A DNA stretch of 64,000 nt from WJJR01 sp964440935. Its GTDB lineage: Bacteria; Zixibacteria; MSB-5A5; WJJR01. Position 1 is the stretch's first letter. The number at the start of each line of letters is the position of its first letter. Location: positions 1 to 64,000 of the forward strand of contig CAYTTY010000002.1 of assembly GCA_964440935.1 (NCBI GenBank), written 5' to 3'. Of the stretch, positions 10,001-17,241 are shown one piece after another. The translations under genes and the position numbers were made by a program. The notes under the pieces were generated by a model. That model ran no database searches, was not told where the DNA came from, and was given only the letters and a program-made list of their open reading frames with translations.

Positions 10001-13000
10001 GCGGGCAGATCAACGATCCGCGGGGCGACGATTGGTTCTTCAGCGACGACCTGCGCGATTTTGTCGACCGCATCAACGGCACCGAGGGAAACAGCACCGA
10101 CTTTCTGTTAGGTCGTCCCGACAAGGAGGACATCGGCGGCGAAGGAGAGAACGATCTCGACAACGCCTACTATGCGTTTGAAATCGATCTCGCCAATCCC
10201 GGCGATAAACTGATTGACGGATCGGAAAAGCCCAGCCAATCTGGGCTGCCCATTGTCTGGAAGACATATCGCATTCCGTTGTGGGAATTATACGAAGCCG
10301 TTGACGTCAACGGGCGCCCGGACTCCAACAATATCCAATTCGTTCGACTGTGGATTGACAACGCCGGACAGCGAACCGAGTGTTTCATCGCTGCGTTCGA
10401 CATCATCCAGAATCGGTGGGAAGGCCAATTGGCTGAGCGTCGCGAATTGCCGCCCGTTCATCGTTACCAACCAGCGGGAATCGAGCCGGAACCGGATGAC
10501 ACGCTCAATGACAAGGATCACATTGTCGATACCCGTGATCCGCGTCTGCCCCGCCTTGCCGAACCGCGATTCCGCGTGGAGATACGCAACACCGAATCGG
10601 ATCCCATCTACCACTCGCCGCCCGGTGTGGCCGGCTATGAAGATCCGGTCACGAACGTGCGTGAGAAGGAACAGTCGCTCAGTTTAAAATACGAGGATTT
10701 CCTCCCGGGCGATTCCGGCCGTGCGGTGTCGAGCAATACCATTGCGGAAGACTATACCGGGTATCGGTTCCTGCGCATGAACGTGCACGGATTGGAGCGC
10801 GCCACGCTACCCGGCGGCGAAGTGATCGATGAATCGGAATTGGGCGACTTGGCCGACGGATTCACCGACATCTACATGAAGTTCGGAACCGATGAAAACA
10901 GCTATTACTATTACCGACGCCCGATCACACCCGGATGGGAAGGCAACGACGTCGACATCGACTTCAATGTCCTGACCGCGTTCAAGGAGGAGGCGACACG
11001 GGCTGCGGTGGAAGCCGGGACCACCTTTGTGGAGATCTTCGACACCGTCACCCACTACGGCGTTCGGGGCCGGCCCAGTCTCTCGCGCGTGAGTTACTTC
11101 GAAATGGGTGTCATTCGCACCAGTGGGGGCGGCGGGTTTGCCCACTCCAGTGAAGTCTGGTGCGATGAGTTGCGGCTGACCGACGTGCGCAAGGACCCGG
11201 GTGTTGCTGCACGTCTCGGTGTCACGGCGCAGTTTGCCGATTTGATGGGTTTCACCGCCACCGTCGACGGACAGGACTATGCCTTCCGAACGTTGAACTC
11301 AGGACGCACCGGCAGTGTGGTCAATTCCTCGACGAGTACCAAGAGCGACGTGCGTGCCAACATTAACTTGCACAAGTTTGGACTCGAAAAAGTCGGCCTG
11401 CGCCTGCCCTTATCGGTCAATTACTCGAAGTCGGTATCCACACCGAAGCTGTTGACCGGCTCCGACGTGGTGCTGTCGCCTGAGCTTCAGAAAGAGGAAC
11501 AGACCATCCGCGTGCAGGATGGCTTCTCGCTGTCGGCGACTTGGACGCCGCCGGGTGACAACTGGCTGCTCAAGTCCACGCTGGGTAGTCTCTCGGGCGG
11601 ATTCTCTTTCTCTCGGAGCAACCGCACCTCACCGACCATTCCCGCCGACACCGGGGAATCGTACAGCGCCAACGCGTCCTATCGGCTCAGTATCCGCAAC
11701 CGTGTGGACTTCCCGATTCTCTATTGGTCGCGCTTCTTGCTGATGCCCAAACGGGTGTGGAGCGCGAAGTTTTCGTTTTTGCCGAATGATTTCAATGCGC
11801 GGGGAAGCGTCAATCGCAGCGAACAAGTGACGATCAACAGCAATGATCTGCGGACCGAGACCTACACGCGCAACTTCAACGGTAGCATGGGGACCACATA
11901 CAATCCGTTCCCCGCGTTACGCCTCCGATACGACATGACGACGCGGCGCGACATCAGTGCCGGCACCGAAGATGAGGTGGTGCGGCTGAGTCTTAATCCC
12001 AAGGAGTTCAAACTTGGCGAAGAGCAGCAGTACAGCCAGAAGTTTAGCGCCGACTATCAGCCGAATATTCTGCCGTTCTTCATGCCGAATATCGGGTACA
12101 GCGCCGACTTCAATGATCGCATCGACGATCTTCGGAGTGATCACGACGTCAGTGTGAACCGGCGTATGACGGTCAGCAATACGTTCGATCTGGAACGCGT
12201 CTGGTCGTTTTTGGGAGCGGACGCAGGTGGCCGTCCCGGCCGCGGACGGCGGCCGCCGCCCCGACAGCCGGAACCGGAACAGAGTGAGCGGAAGAGTGCA
12301 GATGATGTCCGCGACGAGCAGTCGGACGGTGATGACGGCGGCAGCTTCGATCCGTTGGCGCCCTGGCGGCTGATGCTCAAGGGAGTCAACTTCGTCACCT
12401 CACCCCTCGAACCGATTTCCGTCTCGGTGTCGCAGGTGAATTCCGACCGGCGTAACAACCTCTATGATCGTCCTTCGATGAAGTACACGTTCGGATGGAA
12501 CATCGACGACGTCGATGTTCCTCGTGTGTCATCAGGATCGGTGGCGGCCGGACAGGTCGATGAGCAAACCGAGAACCGGTCGCTGGCGGCGAAAAACAGC
12601 ATTCGCATCGGTCGCATTCTGACCATTTCCAACGCGTATTCCTATGCCGAGGGCGAACGCCGGCAGAGCAACAACTTCCCGACAGTCACCAAGTCCACGA
12701 CCTTCCCGGATCTGTCCACGGGTTTGGGACAACTCAACAAGCTGCTGCCGATTGGATGGTTGTTCACCAGTGCATCGGCGAAGGTGGCCTATCGGCAGAA
12801 GTTCGATGAAGGGTACATCTTGGAAGATACCGCCCGGACCGGTGGACGGGAGACCAAGACGTATGGGTTCCAGCCGCTCATCAATCTGACCGGGACGACG
12901 CCGCAGGGGATCCGATTGACCTTTGCGGCAAATCGGACGACGACTGAATCGAGCGGTGAAGTCAATCCCACTACCCAACGCAACCAGAGCGATTGGCGGT

Positions 13001-13326
13001 TCACGATGGATTACTCGTTCCGCTCGCCCAACGGTATTCCGCTTCCGTTTTTGCGCAGTATTCGCATCAAGTCGCAGATGAGTATCTCGCTGTCGATTTC
13101 ACATCGATCCACGGAAACCCTGACCGAAGAGACCGCAGGCGGTGGGCTGGTTCCAACCAACACCTCCAGTGAACTCACTATTCAGCCACGCGCCAACTAC
13201 AGTTTTTCGTCCCGCGTCAAGGGCGGGTTGAGCGCCCAGTGGACCGATTCGAACGACAACACACGCGGTGCCCCGCGCAAGACGCACATCCGTGAATTGG
13301 GTATCTGGGCGGAGTTCAGTTTCTAG
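7054..13326 (+). CDS. sprA: SprA, outer-membrane translocon of the type IX secretion system
   Basis: At 2090 residues this is the largest gene in the window. SprA forms a giant beta barrel of about 36 strands through which type IX cargo crosses the outer membrane in FCB bacteria. The signal peptide is clear (hydrophobic stretch WVVVCLAIVCSHASA). The N-terminal part shows the repeated SprA pattern, with phrases such as FTIEGTVGSKVSVKVDQDS, GLFGFKAEAQLGPLDFT and VFVDDFEGSRQAYSL, the last being strongly conserved. Around residues 930-985 there is an acidic calcium-loop-like insert (DVNLDGQ, DVNRNGTL, DVDGDGIPD). The C-terminal half is barrel-like alternating sequence ending in WAEFSF, a typical terminal aromatic strand. 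Flavobacterial SprA is somewhat longer (about 2400). The start is GTG 7054 or ATG 7075; both keep the signal peptide. The stop codon lies within a repeat end. No other T9SS core gene is in the window. Confidence 0.92.
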   Translation: MHLLHRSMRHQKLVRSQRRSPVMWVVVCLAIVCSHASAWGIGISRDTVLYHPLYPHFYVASETEKYPVLNVGDLLSSPLSQEKFDEYYFGPDHDPRFTYLGPPLELQIGVQPLQVDLETFHAFKRQDRIIDAWNTDIQRLMKQSDAEKRGELKIGVELPSAMESIVGEGGAGLKVSGYRRILFSGRSQWTNAQSSASARQNKFPSLTMDQKSRFTIEGTVGSKVSVKVDQDSERQSDLENRIQIRYKGDEDDILQNVEAGNTTLSLPNTRYVGYSQRIQGLFGFKAEAQLGPLDFTMIASQEKGNTVRNRFTAGATGQSVSFRRDYQYARFRFFDIGRVGDETLLRDGDVVVRFELYELINTTEVTRGKGGVAFENVNDPDGEAQVSPIRSRWEQLGQQGSEWVLVTEDPNRELPYIKFINQQSRIETKTIAYYMEVQRGPTRFSFGSISGDSLELQLLKRSNPSPDDPFWDAEWKNVYDLGLRNIDYNEFQLDIYKGQPGDEQNPANLNHQNSVPYLQILGLDQTNQSGSPGADGKIDDNPAILDLESGLLIFPDQRPFDTDVGYAPSADFSDSTLNERVPAIYETDNYTELQKNTKYYFRLLSRSRSTNISLQQVNILPESEVITFNGRRLIKGSDYQIDYSIGSVTLLRDEYLDPTGELTIDYEYAPFLTADKKSLFGMRGEYQPSNNFRTGATFLYKGSKATDRPAQLGQEPFRDIVLDYDIFWRTQPGLFTSLADALPLVDTDAPSNLSIEAEVARSMPNPNTKGEVFVDDFEGSRQAYSLGILRESWTIGSPPIDLDLLDAGQPEPKPQRGSYDPSFVWYNPYNQFKITDIYNREVENNSEDRTHVLVLRFDPEKSPLYDSLTDNRREVWGGIMNGLPRGIWDQTRAELIELRMGVLGINEDGSLAETDSLLGTLHIDLGRISEDVNLDGQSNTEDVNRNGTLEDDEDVGLDGVPNAQEDVDGDGIPDTNLVTLPNGGQINDPRGDDWFFSDDLRDFVDRINGTEGNSTDFLLGRPDKEDIGGEGENDLDNAYYAFEIDLANPGDKLIDGSEKPSQSGLPIVWKTYRIPLWELYEAVDVNGRPDSNNIQFVRLWIDNAGQRTECFIAAFDIIQNRWEGQLAERRELPPVHRYQPAGIEPEPDDTLNDKDHIVDTRDPRLPRLAEPRFRVEIRNTESDPIYHSPPGVAGYEDPVTNVREKEQSLSLKYEDFLPGDSGRAVSSNTIAEDYTGYRFLRMNVHGLERATLPGGEVIDESELGDLADGFTDIYMKFGTDENSYYYYRRPITPGWEGNDVDIDFNVLTAFKEEATRAAVEAGTTFVEIFDTVTHYGVRGRPSLSRVSYFEMGVIRTSGGGGFAHSSEVWCDELRLTDVRKDPGVAARLGVTAQFADLMGFTATVDGQDYAFRTLNSGRTGSVVNSSTSTKSDVRANINLHKFGLEKVGLRLPLSVNYSKSVSTPKLLTGSDVVLSPELQKEEQTIRVQDGFSLSATWTPPGDNWLLKSTLGSLSGGFSFSRSNRTSPTIPADTGESYSANASYRLSIRNRVDFPILYWSRFLLMPKRVWSAKFSFLPNDFNARGSVNRSEQVTINSNDLRTETYTRNFNGSMGTTYNPFPALRLRYDMTTRRDISAGTEDEVVRLSLNPKEFKLGEEQQYSQKFSADYQPNILPFFMPNIGYSADFNDRIDDLRSDHDVSVNRRMTVSNTFDLERVWSFLGADAGGRPGRGRRPPPRQPEPEQSERKSADDVRDEQSDGDDGGSFDPLAPWRLMLKGVNFVTSPLEPISVSVSQVNSDRRNNLYDRPSMKYTFGWNIDDVDVPRVSSGSVAAGQVDEQTENRSLAAKNSIRIGRILTISNAYSYAEGERRQSNNFPTVTKSTTFPDLSTGLGQLNKLLPIGWLFTSASAKVAYRQKFDEGYILEDTARTGGRETKTYGFQPLINLTGTTPQGIRLTFAANRTTTESSGEVNPTTQRNQSDWRFTMDYSFRSPNGIPLPFLRSIRIKSQMSISLSISHRSTETLTEETAGGGLVPTNTSSELTIQPRANYSFSSRVKGGLSAQWTDSNDNTRGAPRKTHIRELGIWAEFSF

Positions 13327-13452
13327 CAGGGTGCTGAACAACGGACTGCGACCCTGGAACCCCAACCTTGTCATGCTGAGCCCGCCTGAGGCGAACTCGG
13401 GATGACATCGAGGAGATTGCGCCGAATCGTGGATTTTTCCGTACCCTGCTAG
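13323..13452. repeat. Inverted-repeat element abutting and overlapping the sprA stop
   Basis: CTAGCAGGGT (13323-13332) and ACCCTGCTAG (13443-13452) are a perfect 10-bp inverted pair bounding about 130 bp. Inside are smaller inverted pieces (TGTCATGCTGAG ... GATGACA). The left end contains the TAG stop codon of sprA. It may be a MITE-like insertion that touched the 3' end of the gene. Confidence 0.6.
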
Positions 13453-13730
13453 TGTCGTGTCCCGGAAGTCCGTTAGATAAGTCGACGCGGCTGGTCCCGA
13501 GCGTGGCGTCACCCGCCCTCGGGTGACGCCTTGTCCGGAAAGGAGATAGCGGTCACGCGAAGGCGCATAACCGCACTGTGGTCGTGAACAATTTCATTAA
13601 CCTACTTCCGGGACGCGATGCTGGTATAGGTGCCATTACATAGCGTCGCCGTCTTGGCCATACGACACGGGTGAGACGCCCGTGCGACATCGGCCGCTCC
13701 ATCGCAAGATGATTCTGACAATCGCTCAAA
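13453..13730. repeat. Cluster of palindromic repeats (GGCGTCACCCG hairpin and a family A end)
   Basis: GTGTCGTGTCCCGG at about 13453 leads to the hairpin GGCGTCACCCG/CGGGTGACGCC (13505-13530), which also occurs at 27925-27950 and 38861-38886. Further on, GGGTGAGACGCCCGTG (about 13661) and TTCTGACAATCGCT (13713-13726) resemble the right part of the element at 32205-32354. No protein-like frame is present in this 280-bp stretch. Confidence 0.6.
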
Positions 13731-13838
13731 GTACGAAACGAATGGTGGCTCGCTTTCTCTCCATCGGATCGGGAATTCTGCCAACTCCTGCCGCGACAAT
13801 CCTCGTGCACTTGGCACAATATTCACTACATTCCAGCC

Positions 13839-14765
13839 ATGCGTACTGACCAGGCCCATCCATTGCGCATTGGCTGGATTATTGTCCTGCTCGGTGTGGT
13901 CACCGTCGGCAGTTCCTGCGCGGGTAATCGCGACGTTCCCGCATTTGATCAACAGCGCGCGATGGAATATCTCGAACGCCAGGTTGAGTTCGGGCCGCGC
14001 GTACCGGGCACCGACAGCCATGCGGCTTGTGCCGCGTGGTTGCAGGATGTACTCTCTGAATACGCGGACACGGTCTGGACTCAGCCATTTTCGCGCTATG
14101 TTCCCTTGGTGGACGATACCATGCACATGGTGAATATTGTCGCCGAATTCAATCCCGCGGCCGATGAGCGCATCGTTCTGGGGGCACACTGGGACACACG
14201 TGTCTACGCTGATCGGGATCCCGACACATCGTGGCATCGCAAGCCGATCGCCGGCGCCAATGACGCGGCATCAGGTGTGGCCGTCCTACTGGAATTGGCC
14301 CGAGCGTTTGCGACCACGCCACCACCAATGGGAATCGACATTGTCCTCTTCGACGGCGAGGACCAGGGACGATATGCCCGCCCCGATCATGAGTGGGCGT
14401 TGGGGTCTGAGGAATTCGTGACCCGCACACGCCCCGATTACGAATGGGGTGTGCTGGTCGACATGGTAGGGGAGAAGAACGCCGAATTCCGACGTGAGGG
14501 GTATTCGTACCGCCATGCACGCAAGCTCCAGGATCGCATTTGGTCGATTGCCGAGACACTGGGCGAGACGGAATTTCTCAACGAACTGGAGGACCCGATT
14601 CAGGATGATCATGTCCCGTTTCTCATGCGGGGTATTCCGATGGTGGATATCATTGACTTGCGATATCCCTATTGGCATACGTCTGAAGACACGGTCGACA
14701 AATGCTCGCCCGAGTCGTTGGGAAGCGTCGGACGTGTTGTGTTGCACTTGATTTACACGGGTTAA
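13839..14765 (+). CDS. M28-family lipoprotein, glutaminyl-peptide cyclotransferase-like
   Basis: A 308-residue zinc hydrolase-fold protein. The leader ends near Cys27 in a lipobox-like VGSSC, so a periplasmic or outer-membrane lipoprotein is likely. Family ligands are visible: His117 in GAHWDTR, Asp142 in GANDAASG, Glu174 in LFDGEDQG and His280 in YWHTSEDT. The sequence YWHTSEDTVDKCS and the overall spacing resemble bacterial glutaminyl cyclases (which make N-terminal pyroglutamate) more than aminopeptidases. In the cyclases one of the two metals is lost, and I cannot tell which applies here. The next gene begins 5 bp after the stop, so it heads an operon with the HhH protein, rsmD and coaD. 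Start ATG 13839 is the only one giving the leader. Confidence 0.85.
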   Translation: MRTDQAHPLRIGWIIVLLGVVTVGSSCAGNRDVPAFDQQRAMEYLERQVEFGPRVPGTDSHAACAAWLQDVLSEYADTVWTQPFSRYVPLVDDTMHMVNIVAEFNPAADERIVLGAHWDTRVYADRDPDTSWHRKPIAGANDAASGVAVLLELARAFATTPPPMGIDIVLFDGEDQGRYARPDHEWALGSEEFVTRTRPDYEWGVLVDMVGEKNAEFRREGYSYRHARKLQDRIWSIAETLGETEFLNELEDPIQDDHVPFLMRGIPMVDIIDLRYPYWHTSEDTVDKCSPESLGSVGRVVLHLIYTG

Positions 14766-14770
14766 CTCAC

Positions 14771-15280
14771 ATGATGGCCCATGATCCACCACCGGCCGCT
14801 GCGGCGTCGCGCGACACGGCGGGCGCCTATGGTTTCCGTCGGCGCGAGTTGATCGCGATTGTTGTACTCGCCGTAGTGGTCGGCGGCATTACGATTCTCC
14901 AATGGTGGCAGGAGGATCAGGCGCTGGCCCATCGCCAGTGGTCCGTGCAGGATGTGTACATCGACACGTTGCTGCTGACGAATTCTGAACGACGCGCCGT
15001 GGCAGACTCGGTGCCGGCAGCGAGGCCACCCGAACCCAGTTTCACTGTGGTCGACGTCAATACGGCCGATGAACGCGAATTGATGCGTATACCCGGGGTC
15101 GGACCGGCGCTGGCCGAACGCATCGTAGTCTCTCGAGCGATTAATGGGCCGTTCCGGTCTGTTGATGACTTGCAGCGTGTCCATGGCATTGGCGTGAAAA
15201 CGGCCACCCGCATGGCGAGGTGGATACGTTTCTCCGGCTTGTCACGTATCACGATGGATTCCGCGGAGGGACGGCCATGA
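14771..15280 (+). CDS. Membrane-anchored helix-hairpin-helix protein (ComEA-like)
   Basis: A 169-residue protein with one transmembrane segment at about residues 27-46 and a C-terminal double helix-hairpin-helix: DVNTADERELMRIPGVGPALAERIV followed by RVHGIGVKTATRM. This layout (N-terminal anchor, linker, HhH) matches ComEA, the DNA receptor for natural transformation, although short HhH proteins of other roles look the same. The start ATG 14771 is preferred over the further upstream TTG, because the extra residues would overlap the M28 gene. The 3' end overlaps rsmD by ATGA. No ComEC gene is in the window, so a competence role is only inferred. Confidence 0.8.
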   Translation: MMAHDPPPAAAASRDTAGAYGFRRRELIAIVVLAVVVGGITILQWWQEDQALAHRQWSVQDVYIDTLLLTNSERRAVADSVPAARPPEPSFTVVDVNTADERELMRIPGVGPALAERIVVSRAINGPFRSVDDLQRVHGIGVKTATRMARWIRFSGLSRITMDSAEGRP

Positions 15281-15882
15281 GGATCATCGCCGGACGTTTC
15301 AAAGGGCACAAACTCAAGCCGGTCAAATCGAACAGTGTCCGTTCGACCGGGGACCGCGTGAAAGAGTCGCTATTCAATATCCTCCAGGCGGAATGCGCCG
15401 ATGCCGACGTGCTGGATCTGTTCTGCGGCGCCGGTACGCTGGGGATGGAAGCGCTCTCGCGGGGCGCCCGTTACGCCGCTTTTGTCGATCGCAAGCGTCA
15501 AGCGGTCGTCTGCACGCAGGACAATATTGATACATTGGGATTGCAAGACGAATCGTTGGTCATTTCGGCCAATGTCTCATCGGCGCTGAACACACTGGGC
15601 GAACGCGGTGATCGCTATACACTGATTTTTGCCGACCCGCCGTACGGCGATGGCTGGCCGCCCAAGGTGCTGCGGCAGGTGGCCCGGAGCACGGCGCTGG
15701 CCGACGAGGGAATCCTCGTGATTGAACACCACAAAAAGGAACTGCCGGGAGAATCGCCCGAGGGGTTTTCGCTGTGGACCGAGCGCCGGTTCGGTGATAC
15801 CATGTTCACGATTTGGCGCTGGCAACGGGACAACCATCAGGATGCCGATGATATGCCCACCGACACGGGAGCCGACACATGA
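15277..15882 (+). CDS. rsmD: 16S rRNA (guanine-966-N2)-methyltransferase RsmD
   Basis: A 201-residue Rossmann-fold methyltransferase that modifies G966 of 16S rRNA during 30S assembly. It starts with the family opening MRIIAGRFKG, then has the RSTGDRVKESLFNIL segment, the SAM-binding DLFCGAGTLGMEALSRGA at 47-64, and the catalytic DPPY at 120-123. The length is typical. ATG 15277 overlaps the stop of the HhH gene (ATGA) and gives the exact family N-terminus; an earlier TTG adds a non-conserved tail. The stop again overlaps the next start by ATGA. The rsmD-coaD pair is a widely conserved neighbourhood. Confidence 0.96.
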   Translation: MRIIAGRFKGHKLKPVKSNSVRSTGDRVKESLFNILQAECADADVLDLFCGAGTLGMEALSRGARYAAFVDRKRQAVVCTQDNIDTLGLQDESLVISANVSSALNTLGERGDRYTLIFADPPYGDGWPPKVLRQVARSTALADEGILVIEHHKKELPGESPEGFSLWTERRFGDTMFTIWRWQRDNHQDADDMPTDTGADT

Positions 15883-16409
15883 CCGTTGAGCGCGCACCGC
15901 GCACCGGCCTTTACGCCGGAACATTCGATCCCATCACCTTTGGCCATCTGGATTTGGTGCACCGTGCACTGGCCCTGTTCGACTCGCTGATCATTGCGAT
16001 CGCCGAGAACCCGGCCAAGACGCCGCTGTTCAGTGCCGAAGAACGACGCGCGCTGATTCTCGAATGTCTGCCGACCCTCGAAGATGGCAATCTCGACAAA
16101 CGGGTGGAAGTGCTCGTTTTCGACGGGTTGCTGGCCGATCTTGCACGGGACCGTAAGGTGACAGCATTTTTGCGCGGTTTGCGTGCGGTATCGGACTTTG
16201 AGTTCGAATTCCAAATGGCGTTGACGAATCGGGCCTTGGTGCCTGAAGTCGAAGCGGTTTATCTGATGCCCAACGCCAAGTACAGTTATCTCTCGTCCAG
16301 TGTGATCAAAGACGTCGCGCGACACGGCGGCGACGTCTCCAAGTTCGTCCCGTCGATTGTCGCACAACGCATGGCGGAACGCTTCGCATTGAGTAAGCAG
16401 TCACCGTAA
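15879..16409 (+). CDS. coaD: Phosphopantetheine adenylyltransferase CoaD
   Basis: A 176-residue nucleotidyltransferase that joins 4'-phosphopantetheine and ATP to make dephospho-CoA, the penultimate step of coenzyme A synthesis. The motifs are clear: GTFDPITFGHLDLV with the TxGH box (TFGH, about 20-23), FLRGLRAVSDFEFEFQMA, and the C-terminal SYLSSSVIKDVARHGGDV loop that contacts ATP. Bacterial CoaD is usually about 160-170 residues, so this one is complete. It is the last gene of the operon starting at 13839. Downstream lies a large nest of repeats rather than another gene. Confidence 0.97.
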   Translation: MTVERAPRTGLYAGTFDPITFGHLDLVHRALALFDSLIIAIAENPAKTPLFSAEERRALILECLPTLEDGNLDKRVEVLVFDGLLADLARDRKVTAFLRGLRAVSDFEFEFQMALTNRALVPEVEAVYLMPNAKYSYLSSSVIKDVARHGGDVSKFVPSIVAQRMAERFALSKQSP

Positions 16410-16506
16410 CACGCGACCCCACGCTTACGCCTATAGCGATTGTCAGAAACCCCTTCCGCTTGAGTAGGGTGGGCTTCGCACACCCAACAGGGCTGCCTGC
16501 TTCTGG

Positions 16507-16867
16507 GTGCCACGGTCCTTGAGGGTGTGTTGAAAAAGTCTTGTGCTGACTCCGGACCCGATGATGTAACCGAATGAGTCAATCATAACATCGGGTAGGT
16601 GCGGCTCTTAGAGTGATTGTCAGAATTATTTTCCGTTTGGATTTCTATACTCTGTCATCCCCGTCGGCTGTGGCGGACCGAGACAGTGTCGTAATTGCTT
16701 GTGTACGAAGACAATGGATTCCCGCTTTCGCGGGAATGACAGCTAAGGTTACCTTGGCAAACGGAAATCTATTCTGACAACCGCTCTTAGCCGCACCGGT
16801 CCGGCTAAGAGCCGGACCTACGCGACAAACCTATGGGTTTGTCAACACGCCCTGAGGCCCGTGGCGC
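16507..16867. repeat. Family B inverted-repeat element, second level of the nest
   Basis: GTGCCACGGTCCTTGAGGG followed by TGTGTTGAAAAAGTC (16507-16540) is mirrored by GTCAACACGCCCTGAGGC then CCGTGGCGC (16841-16867). The same pair of ends bounds elements at 27584-27762, 39937-40122 and 50633-50835. It encloses the family C palindrome. Confidence 0.7.
16612..16785. repeat. Inner family A element with CTTAG target duplication
   Basis: The left end AGTGATTGTCAGAA...TTCCGTTTG (16612-16640) and the right end CAAACGGAAATC...TTCTGACAACCGCT (16758-16785) are inverted copies. The sequence CTTAG occurs immediately before (16607-16611) and after (16786-16790). Joining the flanks with one CTTAG restores the palindrome GTAGGTGCGGCTCTTAG-CCGCACC, which is present uninterrupted at 27671-27720. 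The interior holds a short palindrome around CCCGCTTTCGCGGG. Confidence 0.8.
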
Positions 16868-17241
16868 TCTCCTGCAATCGGAGAGGACGTCTGACCATCG
16901 CTCGAACTGCACCGACTCGATTTGCCACTCACTACCAGATCCCCGGTACTGTCTTCCACATCCCATCGTGAACGCACTGCATTGCGGTCGCGAGGATCAT
17001 ATTGTCAATTTCTTCCGCCTTATCCGGCTTCGGGTCGGGGCAGGACTGTATATTGCCGGTGGTTGTCGTTATACAAACGCTGACTGGCCTGAGACAGTCA
17101 CGGCATTGCATTACAAGGGCCACGGTGTCGGCGAGAATCAAGACACAGTTCACGATGTTGGGATCGCTGGAAAGTCGACTTGCGTCGATCCCGATGCAGG
17201 GTAAGGTATCGGTTGGCATCGGCGTATGTCGGCAATGGCTC

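Larger units (their letters stand above)
16432..16902. repeat. Outer element of a three-level repeat nest (family A ends)
   Basis: The left end begins TATAGCGATTGTCAGAAA at 16432. The right end, CAATCGGAGAGG...TCTGACCATCGCT (16875-16902), is its inverted counterpart. Inside sits a family B element (16507-16867), inside that a family C palindrome, and inside that another family A element (16612-16785). No protein-like frame occurs in these 470 bp. The order outside-to-inside gives the relative age of the insertions. Confidence 0.75.
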
